Notes under the pieces: generated by a model
Databases searched by the model: none
Told to the model about the DNA's origin: nothing
What the model saw: only the letters and a program-made list of their open reading frames with translations
Assembly: GCA_038503035.1 (NCBI GenBank)
Contig: JAVSML010001003.1
Span: 1-64,000, forward strand
DNA: 64,000 nucleotides
Source: Crocodylus rhombifer
Taxonomy: Eukaryota; Chordata; Crocodylia; Crocodylidae
Direction: 5' to 3'
Made by a program: the position numbers and the translations under genes
In this document: positions 22,740-32,250 of the stretch, piece by piece
Layout of the letters: each line of letters opens with the position of its first letter
Numbering within the stretch: position 1 is the first letter of the stretch

Positions 22740-23740
22740 AACTGTGTATGCCATTAAGGGGATCTTGTCCACTTCTTGCAAAGTTGCTGATTATAGTCAT
22801 CCGTGATGGCCATAGGAGGTGGAAGTGGGGTCTAACGGGGCTTAGCCCCCACCGACACAGGGCAGTAGTAGGGCTACAAGGCAGACCGACCGAGTGCTTC
22901 TGGTGCCTGCAGCAGGTGTGTGGAGGGAGTGGGCCTGGGGCTAGCGGAGGGGCAGGCACTGCACAGCCAGAGGGGCATGGGACTGAGTTATGAGCAGCTA
23001 GTCCAGGGGGCTTGGCTCTTGCTGCTACACCCTGAGAAGCATGGGGGGCATGTGCCCCTGGATCTGCATGGGGCAGGGCAGGCTGCCACTGCAGGCTGGG
23101 GCCGGGTCTGCAGTGGTGGCACTGGGAGGGAGCTAAATGGGGCCACCCCATTTTGGGGTACAGCCACCCCAAAATTCACGATAGCCCACCTGACCTCTCC
23201 ACCCAGTGCCACCACCATCTGCCCCTAGTGTAGCCTGGCCCCCTCTGCTGGGAAGAGCCTGCCTTGCTCCGCATAGATCTGGGGGCACACCCACCCATGC
23301 CTCCTGGAACATGTGTAGCAGTGGGAGCTGCCACCCCCTCCTTGCCCCCCAAGGCTAGCCCCATTCCGGGCCCTCCTGGGTGGCACAGGGCCGGGCCCGG
23401 TGCAGAGAAGCAGCCAGGGCCGGTGTGGGGCCAGAGGGCTGTGGATTCATTGGCACAGAGGTGCCGGCACTGAGCAAGAACCCCAGGTGTGGGGGAAGGG
23501 GCGGCTACACAGGTGCAGCAGGCTCTGGCTCTGATCCTGGTCCTGGCTTGGCTCCACTCCCTCCCGATCCCTGCCTGGTCCCAGCCCCAGCCCCACTCCC
23601 TTCCCCCTTTCTCTTTCCCCTTCCCCCACAGACTTTCCTGCCTGAGGGGGCATGCGTGTTCATGTGCGCAGGCACTTAGCCACCCCCCTGCCCTTTTTTT
23701 TCTCCCTCTGCCTATAATGATGGCATAAAAGTGTCTTGAT
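22740..23740. repeat. GC-rich repeat block, unassigned
   Basis: About 1 kb of GC-rich sequence in an AT-rich neighbourhood, with GGGGCTGG/CCCAGCCCC-type words and many overlapping open frames on both strands. Its abrupt borders and composition match the cores of the palindromic hAT-like elements elsewhere in the window. I could not define terminal repeats. Confidence 0.4.
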
Positions 23741-24619
23741 AACACAGTGCAACTGATGATCAGATTATGAGTTAGGGGTTGGTTCTTTTTCAGTGAATAG
23801 TAAATTTTTGGACAGTAGCAATGAAGCCATGCTACTAATTAATTCAAAATACGTTCTGTGGAAATAAAATGACAATTATTTTGGTATTCAGGATGATTGG
23901 GAGGGATGATTCATGGCTTCTACTTCCTTTTCCGAAGTTTAAGCATTCCATACAAAAAGCAGGGGCTGAGGGAGACCTGCATGAAAATAGCCTGTAGCTT
24001 CAGAAAGAAGAGGGACTTGACTTGGGCCTAGTCTCTCAGATCCTGAGAGAGTGCTCTAGCCATCAGGTTGTTGATTAAAAGGGCAACCTTCTTCAACAGT
24101 TTTATTTAACTCCCTTTTTTGTATCAAGTGAAAATGAAATGCTATGTTTTGGGTTAAATGAAACAAGATACTATGATTTTCATTTTGGTGAGAATTCTTC
24201 TCTTCCCTCAATTACTTTGGGTCTATCCGAACAGCTTTCCCTTCCCTTCCAAGTTCTTTGGTTTGCTGGTGAACCGAAACCCTCCTCCCCCAGTTATTAA
24301 CACAACCTTCAGCATGAAAATTATTGAGACATAATAGCTAAGGAATCCCATGATGGCCATTTAGAAGACACTGCTTGGGGCAGGATCATGCTACGAACGT
24401 TTCATAGCATCAGAGGCAGAAGGTAGAGAGCATCTGTCACCCTGGGGACACCGGGAATTGCAGTTTGCCTCTGATATTTATTAAAAACAAACCCCACCCA
24501 CCAGCCAGACTAGGAGCAGAAACCCAGAGTGGTTCCTTCTATTCCTCCAAATCGCGGGCTTACTCCTTTATAGTTGTTTCCCCAAAGGCTCGGGTGAAAT
24601 GATAAGAAAGAAAGAGGCG
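23741..24619. other. unique DNA upstream of the ASXL3 CpG island
   Basis: AT-rich to mixed sequence without a recognised gene. From about 24400 it rises in GC toward the CpG island. GGGAATTGCAGTTT near 24451-24464 resembles the core of the ZNF143-type motif seen again at 24906. Confidence 0.4.
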
Positions 24620-24738
24620 GATGTACAACATCCTCTGTAGGTCCCGGAGCTCTGAACTTCTCCGTTCAGACGCTAACTATACAGTTCACTTCTTTTCATG
24701 CGAGGGGCAGCCCCTGGGACGGCGACGGAGGTGCGGAA

Positions 24739-24743
24739 CCAAT
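24739..24743 (+). promoter_or_regulatory. CCAAT box
   Basis: ACCAATGG is a match to the NF-Y CCAAT core within the CpG island, about 560 bp upstream of the ASXL3 start codon. Confidence 0.5.
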
Positions 24744-24787
24744 GGCAAGTCAACATTCCGGCAACTGCACTTGGCATCCCGCACCAG

Positions 24788-24795
24788 TGACGTCA
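24788..24795. promoter_or_regulatory. CRE (CREB/ATF site), perfect octamer
   Basis: TGACGTCA, a perfect palindromic cAMP-response element, followed within 40 bp by two GCGTCAC half sites. Palindromic, so strand-neutral. Confidence 0.7.
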
Positions 24796-24905
24796 TCGCA
24801 GCGTCACAAAAGATTAGGACGTGGCGTCACAACAGCTAGTGGGCGGGGGGTGCGCAGACTACACGTCCCAACGGCCAGTGCGACGGGACAGGCTTGGCAG
24901 CGCGC

Positions 24906-24928
24906 GGCATCCTGGGAGTTGCAGTCCC
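24906..24928 (-). promoter_or_regulatory. ZNF143/SBS-type promoter motif
   Basis: GGCATCCTGGGAGTTGCAGT is the reverse complement of the ACTACAACTCCCAGCATGCC-type motif bound by ZNF143 at CpG-island promoters, with small differences. It is often found at bidirectional promoters. Confidence 0.65.
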
Positions 24929-24992
24929 AGCCGAGTAAATCCCATTCCTCCGGGGCGGAGAAGCCCCCCACCCCTTTCCGCCTCCCGGCAAC

Positions 24993-25002
24993 TCTCGCGA
25001 GG
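24993..25002. promoter_or_regulatory. TCTCGCGAGA-type element, first copy
   Basis: TCTCGCGAGG departs by one base from the palindromic TCTCGCGAGA element found in TATA-less, often bidirectional, CpG-island promoters. Confidence 0.65.
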
Positions 25003-25016
25003 CTTGGCCGGCGCTG

Positions 25017-25026
25017 TCTCGCGAGG
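25017..25026. promoter_or_regulatory. TCTCGCGAGA-type element, second copy
   Basis: Second TCTCGCGAGG, exactly 24 bp after the first. The helical spacing suggests a paired site. Confidence 0.65.
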
Positions 25027-25074
25027 GCGGCCCGCTGCGGCCGGGGTGGTTGGGGCGGTCGCCATTCCCCTATG

Positions 25075-25082
25075 TGACGTCA
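25075..25082. promoter_or_regulatory. CRE, second perfect octamer
   Basis: TGACGTCA in the context TATGTGACGTCATAGTG, 223 bp upstream of the ASXL3 start codon. The proximal position in the island makes it a good candidate for core promoter activity. Confidence 0.7.
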
Positions 25083-25291
25083 TAGTGCATTGTTGTGAGC
25101 GTAGCTGAGCATCCCCGGAGCTGTCAGCTGTGCCGCCGCCGCCGCGGGAAGCCGAGCCGGCCCGGCCCCTGCGCCCGCCCGGGGCTGCGAGAGCTCCGCG
25201 TCGCCGCCTCCTGGGCCGGGTGGACCCCGCGGCCCCCCGCCCCCGCCCCGCCGAGCCGCCCGCCCCCGCCCCCGCCCCCAGAACCATCTCA

Positions 25292-25308
25292 ATGAGATGC
25301 AAACATGA
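25292..25308 (+). promoter_or_regulatory. ASXL3: two upstream AUGs overlapping the ASXL3 start
   Basis: The first upstream ATG (25292-25294; T at -3, A at +4, weak context) is 13 nt before the main start and opens an overlapping frame that runs past it. The second (25297-25299) gives a 3-codon ORF, M-Q-T, whose stop TGA (25306-25308) overlaps the main start codon as ATGA. The main ATG at 25305 has A at -3, a better context. The effect on translation is inference. Confidence 0.7.
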
Positions 25309-25358
25309 AAGACAAGAGGAAGAAGAAGGACCGCACCTGGGCCGAGGCTGCCCGCCTG
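25305..25358 (+). CDS. ASXL3: ASXL3 exon 1 coding part (Additional sex combs-like 3)
   Basis: Encodes MKDKRKKKDRTWAEAARL, which to my knowledge is the conserved N-terminus of ASXL3. ASXL1 starts with a similar but distinct MKDKQKKKK, and ASXL2 with MREKGRRKK. ASXL proteins are nuclear scaffolds that activate the BAP1 deubiquitinase (PR-DUB), removing ubiquitin from histone H2A K119; the N-terminal basic patch leads into the HARE-HTH domain encoded by later exons. The exon ends CTG|GTAGGT: an 18-codon, phase-0 exon, in line with the short first coding exon of ASXL genes. The ATG at 25305 was chosen because the family's protein starts there and it has A at -3. It sits at the edge of the CpG island. 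The remaining exons lie beyond this window; I searched for an ALEK-type exon 2 and did not find one. Confidence 0.92.
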
Positions 25359-25364
25359 GTAGGT
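25359..25364 (+). other. ASXL3: ASXL3 exon 1 splice donor
   Basis: CTG|GTAGGT: the GT at 25359-25360 directly follows the conserved Leu codon. This opens intron 1, which seems to fill the rest of the window (over 38 kb). Confidence 0.85.
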
Positions 25365-25494
25365 GCCGCGGCGGCGCGGGGCGCGCGGGGGCTCCCTCCC
25401 CTCCCTTCCCCGGCCCGCCCCGCCCCGCCCCGCCCGCTGCTTTGTTGCGGTCCAGTGGGGCGGGTGGCGGGACTCACTGCCCGGGGTGCAAGCG

Positions 25495-25582
25495 GTGTGT
25501 GTGTGTGAGTGAGTGAGTGAGAGAGAGAGAGAGAGAGCGTGAGCGCGCACGTGTGTGTGTGTGTATGTGTATGTGTGTGTAT
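25495..25582. repeat. compound microsatellite in intron 1
   Basis: (GT)n, (GAGT)n, (GA)n and (GT)n/(GTAT)n tracts in succession, about 140 bp downstream of the donor. The minus-strand open frames here (poly His-Thr) are repeat artefacts. Confidence 0.9.
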
Positions 25583-28221
25583 GCGATAGCTGGGGTAGCA
25601 TTCACTTAGTGCCACTGAGACGGAGAGCCAGAGCCAGCCCTCCCCTGTAAGGCATGGGCAGATACCTCCCCCAATGTGTGTCTGAGGACTTGGCTTTTCT
25701 TCCCCTCTTTCTAGATGTGAGTGCAAACTACCCAGGACCATGCACCTCTGCCACGTTCTCATGGGTGAAACATCCCAGCAGAGTCCATCCTGTCCCCCCT
25801 TTTGATTGGATGCAAGTGACATCTTCCCCAGCCCAGTGGCAGGAGACCGGAGGGGACTGCTAATCCTGGGATTCCCTGTGCCCTTTCTTCTTTGCCCTGC
25901 TGCAGGCAGATATCCAGGGCAATCAATCCTTCTCCTTCTCCAAAAAAAAAAAAAGCCGTCTGGCTCGAAGACTTAATGCATTCTCATGGGGTTAGGGAGT
26001 CATCTGCCTTCTCTTTCTGTATTTGTTTTCACCAGCGTGTTATTGTTTGCTCAGCATAATTAGGATGCATTGTTTACATCCCTCTTCAGCTCCCGGCATT
26101 GGAAGGGCTTTCTCCATTTTGGGAATTTTGCAAATAAATTGTGCGTGTGCACACCCGTGCCACGGCATGTCTGGTTGTTCACTTTGGTGTGTGTCTCCTG
26201 AAGTTGGCTCCATTTCAGCTTCACTTGGATGTGATTATAAACTGAATGGGGAGCTAGAAAGATCTGCTGGTGGTTGACTGTTTCTTTCTTTTTCTTTTGT
26301 ACCCATATCAGCTCTTCATTTTACTCATTGTTTTTATACAGATGTTATTGTTGAAGGAATGTTACTGGGGTGATCACAGCTCTGTTTTTGGGTGGTGGGT
26401 GTTTTGTTTTTTAAATATATTTATTTTTGCTGTTTTGAGAGGGTTGTGAAGCAGGTTCCTTTTGGAGAGATGTTTTTGCACCTTGCAGTATGTCCTATGC
26501 TACTGTAAGGGACTGCATTCAGGGTTTCCACAGCACAAATACTTGAAAAGTTAAAATATTAGTCAACTCTATCTAGGGCTTCTTTTTCGGTTCCATCTGT
26601 ATGCCATCATAGGAGCCTAGTGGTGACTAAACACTTGAGATCCATTAGACATGAAGCAAAAATTTAGTATGATTAGTTTTAGCAAGGATGTTTTGGTAGG
26701 GGCACTTTCAGTTGTAAAAATACGCTTATTAAAAACAGGAAACAGTGTTAGGTACAAGGGTCTTAAAATCTCAGCCTTGTCTCTCTTTAACTCTGTGAAC
26801 TAAGTAAAAGAGTGAATGAACTAAAGATGCATTCACTTTGCCAGGTAGTAAGTAGATAACATGGTATAAAAAGTTGATCTGCAGGTATTTGATTATGACT
26901 TGCAGCTGATCTTGTGATGTTGGCTTACTTGTATTTCAGGCTGCTAATATGCATTAAGTTTATTGAGTTTGTCTAACAAAAATAAGATAAATAAAAAAGA
27001 TACCGGATTTACCTTGTCAGCCCATATTCTTAGACCAACATGGCTACAAGGCACAACCCTGAAACTTCATTGAAACACTTACAAACTGTATTGAATGCTA
27101 TCTTACCAAGCAGTTGCTGTACTTGCCATGGGAAAAATAAGCCATCGTGAATAGGAAGGGAATAGGCGCATATGAAAATCATGCTTAAGCTGTAGTCCAA
27201 ATCTGTAGGGGAGATTGACCTCTGTGACAAAGACTGAATTATTATTACCAGTTGGAAATGTTAAGATTTTTCCCCTAAACAACCTCAGTTACTAAAACCT
27301 AATGGAAATGGTAGCTACTACATGAGTGGTAGGTGGTGAAGCATGGTGTATATTGTAGTATAGTATCTAGCATTCCAGAAATCCCCAGTAATCTCGCAGT
27401 TTGTCTCAGACTTGTTTCCTGGACAAGTAATGCGTAGTGTTTCTAAGTTCTGTTGTAATTCTGTATCAAGATATATTACTCCATGGATTCATGCATGCTA
27501 GAAGTTCCTGAGGCAGGATAGAGGCCAAAATGGTCAGTCCTTATAATGTTTTATGGAAAGGATCTGATGGTTCATTATGTTTTTGCTTTCTTGGGATACA
27601 TCAATAATATATTACTGCAAAGCTTGATTGAATCAATTTCTTTCCAATGACAAGTAAACAATGAAGAGATTGATAGGTACTCACAAATAACGATTCATGA
27701 GCTACCTAGATCAATATGTTATAAAATTGTATGACCACTGAATTAATTTATTTTTAGGAGCAGGAGGGTTGGGTCTGTACAGACTTTAAACATGCTTCGT
27801 ATGAGTACTTTTACTAGGAGTACTGTTTCATATGAAAAAAGGACAGAGGATGACGTGTGGAAAGTGAAATGTTCAGGCATTCCAAAATGTCACATTTAAG
27901 ATTTCTATGCAGTCTTAATTCTGCTCTCTTGTGTGTGCCTGTGCATTAAAGTTTAGCATTTAAACAACATGCTTGCACACTGTTTTCCATAGAACATTTT
28001 GCTTACTCAGTACAGAATGTGGACAGTGTTCAGTGAGTTAAACAGCTTTCAATTTTTCATGTTATTATTTAGAGTGTGGCCCAATTCCTCATTTACTACA
28101 GCTTCCAAATCTAGCTTAGATCAAGGAACATTTTTCTTTTATTTGCTTTTCTGTGGAACACATCACTGTTGTGTTGTAGTAATACCCAAGGGCCTTGCAG
28201 ACATGAATTGATATGCCTCTA
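25583..28221. other. ASXL3: ASXL3 intron 1, transposon-poor
   Basis: No exon, recent transposon or structured repeat recognised apart from an A-run near 25941-25953. The AT-rich unique sequence is consistent with first-intron regulatory DNA. Confidence 0.5.
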
Positions 28222-28378
28222 CAACATGTATGTGAGGTTAAGCATTACTACCTCTGTTTTGCCTGTATATAGCAGAGGCATGAAGAGGTTAAATGCCTTA
28301 TCCAAAGCTGCATAGGGAGAGACAAAAGTAGGACCCAGATTTCTTGGGTTGTAGTCCAGTTATTTAGTCCCAGGATGA
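28222..28378 (+). repeat. MIR-like ancient SINE fragment
   Basis: Contains the MIR core order: TTACTACCTCTGTTTT, then GCAGAGGCATGAAGAGGTTAAATG...TTATCCAAAG and GTAGGACCCAGATTTCTTGG. This parallels the consensus part around the CCCATTTTACAG, GAGGTTAAG, GCCCAAGG and GATTCGAACCCAGG words. Divergence is high, as expected for an old amniote-wide SINE. Confidence 0.65.
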
Positions 28379-29264
28379 TCTTCTTTTCTCTGTATCTCAT
28401 GCCTCATCTGGACTGTAAGCTAATCATGATAGAAACAGAGTGACGTTAGTGTCATCTTTATCTCAGTTGTGCATCATGCAATAATTACATTGAATAAAGA
28501 AAGGGGGAACCGAGATCCAGATCATGACATAGCCCTGCCTTATCCTTTTTCCACCATGTACGATGCAAGAGACTGGAGTACTACAGAAAAATAGATTATG
28601 ATAAAAAAGTACATTATAATGGATACATCCAAGTGCCCAGGCTTCAGTTTGACAGGTGGCCTTACATTTGCTATGTCCTGATACTAGGATCATTTCCGTA
28701 AGTAGTCTTGGCATTCTTACAGCATAGAGATTTTTGTATGGGTTTTTAAATGGAAGCAGATGAACAATTCCATGATATTTGTCTATTTGCCGTACAGTAG
28801 TAAAATGCTTTGTACTGTGCAACCAGTAAGGCAGGAGGAGCCTTTGCAGTGTTGCACATTTAAACCCTTCTGTGGCAGAAGGCAAGACTCCTTTGAGTCT
28901 TTCTTCTTTCCATATGCAGCACTTCCTCCTCTCTTCATCCACCTTCACCGATCGTAGAGAAAGGCATAACACTGCATGTCTGCATGACATAGGCATTCAT
29001 AAGCAGTGAATGCATTTGCAGAATCACTAGAATGGCGGCATAGCTTTAGCAGATCACATTATAAAACCATTGTGTAACACACATATTTTAACTGTGGAAA
29101 ACTGCTGTCAGACTTCACAAGGTTGCTCTGGTTTAGGACAAATAAGTCATATCACAGTCAGCTTTCACCAGATTGCTAAAACATGTGTGGTGCACCTGGG
29201 CATTATCTTCTTTCAAGATTTCTACTGTTCGCCACTGACACGCTCAATCACTTTTTTTTGGTAA
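28379..29264. other. ASXL3: ASXL3 intron 1, unique
   Basis: No gene or transposon recognised. A 177-codon minus-strand open frame at 28463-28996 has no recognisable domain, low-complexity signal or splice context, and I treat it as chance. Confidence 0.45.
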
Positions 29265-29545
29265 AGGCTCTTCGGCTGCCTATACACGACCTGTTTGTGT
29301 TCTAAGTACAGCATGGCACAGGCTCGATTAGTCAGCTATTTAGAACGCCCCAGCATGGCCTCGCAATCAATCATTCATATATAAATAAAGCCCTCACATG
29401 TTCTAAAATGGCTGTGGAGGCATTTATCTAAATCTCGTCACATTAGGTTTAGATGAAGCATCCTGTGGCCATTTTTTAATGCAGGGAGGCTTAATTTACG
29501 TAATGGTGAGGCGTTTTAATTAGAGAGGGTCTCTGGGAACTTCTC
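29265..29545. promoter_or_regulatory. candidate conserved noncoding element (intronic enhancer)
   Basis: Compositionally distinct, complex sequence with dense transcription-factor-like words: TCGATTAGTCAGC, CAATCAATCATTCATATATAAA, ATTACGTAA-like (TTTACGTAATGG) and TTTTAATTAGAG. It has no transposon features and sits in a transposon-free part of intron 1. This is inference from composition; only an alignment across amniotes can show conservation. Confidence 0.4.
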
Positions 29546-32250
29546 TTAAGTACAACATGCTCCCTCCACCCACCTCCAAGCATGTATATAGGCAGCCTTT
29601 TTCTCCTACCATTGAACCATTTTTGCTCAGATTAAATAAAATGGTTGCAGAAGACTTCCCATATTTCACTAAAAGTTTGAAGACTAAAATAGTTACAAGC
29701 CACCGATAGTGAGCATGGATAGGTGTACTGTTTGAACTCCTCCAAGTGCCCTTGGAGCTCTACAGACAGTGGGGATGCAGACCTTTACCTGGGTGAAGTG
29801 TATCAGGTGACTGACAAAAAGAAAGAAAAAAAAAGAGTCTTTGAATTGCTTCATTTTGAAGAGCTTTCCAAAATGTGTGCACCAACCAGACATTGGTGCA
29901 GCATGTGGTTGTCTGGCATCCTTTATCTGACCCCGTTCCCTCCCATGGCTAAAGAGTGCTGTCCTGTGTCCTCAGCTGACCTCAGGAGTTTCTGGAGATC
30001 AGAGACCTATAGGTATCCAGGAAGTCCTTGTTTCTAGTCCAGTGACTGGGAAGCACTACCTGTGCATGCTTTCTTGCCCTTTTTGAAGCATTCTGGGGCA
30101 GGAAGAGCTGAACGAATAACAGAGATGAAACTCACTGAATCTGAAGTGTTCCCAAATTGGGTGAGATTCTCAGTGTTTCAGATGAATATCCTCTATCCTA
30201 TGGCTCCCTTGAATGGAAATGTTTGTGCAACCTTAATCCTGATTTTCTTAGACCCGGAAGTACAATGTAGTAATTGGAAGTCCTGAAGTACTTTTTTTTT
30301 GGTTTCTTATTGAGTCAGCAGCTTGAGTTTATCTTCCTAGCACAAAATGTGTATGGTTACCATAGCATACAGGAACTGATTGTAGACCAAACATCTGTTT
30401 TTAGTGGACATAGCAAGCCAGTTGTTTCAGTAACTCATCTTATATATAGTTTCACATTTCTCATAAATTCACTGGTCACTGTAGAATATAGGAAGACAAT
30501 AAAGGTAGATATTATACAAATTTAGATGTTAACAATAATAATGTTGCACGAGGAATCAATTGGAAAATTTCAAAATTTGAAGTCTTGAAGTGTGAACAGT
30601 GGATAGGGCTTGTGCTTCTGAGGGTGTAGATGAAGCTTGCAACAGAGCCATGCAGAACCATCAGTTAGGGCTGTCAGACATAGTGCTTTGTTCCTCCTGA
30701 TCCAGTAAGGTAAAATAAGCTTGAATAGAGCAGATGCTGCAGGCTAGTGTGTGTTCAAAAATGCAGTGCCTACCATGAGACGTTGGGCATCATCTTAGGA
30801 AGGATGGAATTGCATGGGAACTTTTTGGAAACATTCTGTGAATAGGCTGCCCTCATAATTTCCCTTTTCATATTCCTCTAAGAGCAGATCTGAATCACAC
30901 TTGAGTAAGTCACTACTTCTACTTGATAGAAGAGTGAATGAAAATCTTAAGGATGACTACTGTACACGTTGCATTGCTTGTGTTCATCCACGTGTCTGGC
31001 TGTATCTAGCACACTTGCTTTTCCTCCTCCAACCCCTGTTCATTTCATTACGAATGTACAGGTTTGCTCACGGCTCACTGAAAACTATACGTGTTTTGCT
31101 GTGCTGTGCAGAATCTTCTTAGTGTTCAGGGTAAGAGAATCCTGAATGTCTGGTACTGGTTGCCTGTTTCTTAGTATTTTTCCAGTAGCCTCAAGGCAGC
31201 AGTCAGCTTTTAATATGAATAGTTTGCTGCTCCTGTATAATTTAAAAAAAGAAAATCGATTCAATTTGAAGTAATGACCTTGCATGCCAATTAATTAAAT
31301 AAATTGCTGGGTTTTTTTAAAATGCCATTTTGGAGTTGTGGTTTTTAGACTATGTGTTACTGTTTAATGCAGCCAGCTGTTCAAAAACTGATTGCTGCTT
31401 CATTATTTTCTGTTTTACTGAGATAATAGTGTACTTGAAGCAAATCATATAGTGGTATCTTACAGTATATAATCATATATGAATACCACAGTGAGACTGA
31501 AAATCAGAATTGGAATTTCTGTATAGCTGGAGCATTGACTGACTTTGATTCATTTGACTTTTATCTTACGTAACTCTTGTTACTGTAAATGCAATTTAAA
31601 ACCGTGAAACAGTGAGGAAGGAGTTTCTTGCATCTCTAAAAATGAGGGATTTGTCATGACTTTGCTTTATTATACTAAGGGTTTCTTTGTTGTTGGCTTA
31701 ACACGGGCCTACTGTTATTTCCATATTTGTTCAAAGTTAATTCTTTTTTAGACATGTGGAAACATTGCTGGTTTGGGAGGTTTTGGTAGCCTTTCCCTTT
31801 GATCCACAATCAATGCTGCTTTGAAGAATTGTATTTTTTTTTAAATTTTGCCCTAGGGTTTCCTCAAATTTTCTTTATTCAAAGCAATTCTGGTGCTTGC
31901 TGAGCAGGGTCATACCTGCACTTATTTCTTTACTTTTGTGGTTGTATGTGTGGCAGCAACCTCTTTTTTGTTTGTACTGATTATTTTAGAAATTAGTGAG
32001 AGTTTTGAAATATTAGCAAGGTGGCTTGCTATTCATATGCAGATTTAATTTATTACAGCTCTTGGATGAGGTCTCCTGAGTTTGGTTGAGGGCAGTCTCA
32101 GTTTCTAACCCTCATGCTTGAGACAGCCCTTTTGCCCAGACTAGCACTTGCTTCCTTTAGGGAGCAGGAAGTAACCTTGGGGTTGGAAACTGTTTTGAAC
32201 ACCATAGCAATACTTTAAAGCAGGGCAAGTCCTTAGACTGTCAGGGAGGC
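29546..32250. other. ASXL3: ASXL3 intron 1, unique
   Basis: AT-rich unique DNA without recognised genes or young transposons. The part at 31270-31460 (AATTAATTAAATAAATTGC and following) is a second, weaker candidate conserved element. Confidence 0.4.

Larger units (their letters stand above)
24620..25470 (+). promoter_or_regulatory. ASXL3: CpG-island promoter of ASXL3
   Basis: GC content and CpG density rise sharply here in an otherwise AT-rich region and end shortly after the ASXL3 start codon. It contains a CCAAT box (24739-24743), two TGACGTCA CREs (24788-24795, 25075-25082), further GCGTCAC half sites (about 24801, 24825), a ZNF143-type block (24906-24928), two TCTCGCGAGG boxes (24993-25002, 25017-25026) and GC-rich Sp1-type stretches. 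No TATA box is obvious at a sensible place. The transcription start is not determinable from sequence, but the architecture is that of a dispersed CpG-island promoter, possibly bidirectional. Confidence 0.85.

Noticed and set aside
22227..23745. Cluster of long overlapping frames on both strands at 22.2-23.7 kb
   Set aside because: GC-rich, stop-poor repeat DNA; Pro/Gly/Ala/Ser-rich products without motifs, on both strands at once.
1..24600. A neighbouring gene such as CCDC178 upstream of ASXL3
   Set aside because: Known as a neighbour in mammals, but no exon of it is recognisable here.
25080..25601. 173-codon minus-strand open frame over the ASXL3 CpG island
   Set aside because: Composed of translated microsatellite (His/Thr and Ser/Leu repeats) and GC-island sequence; no start context or family signal.
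28463..28996. 177-codon minus-strand open frame in intron 1
   Set aside because: Irregular composition and no family motif; nothing supports a gene here.
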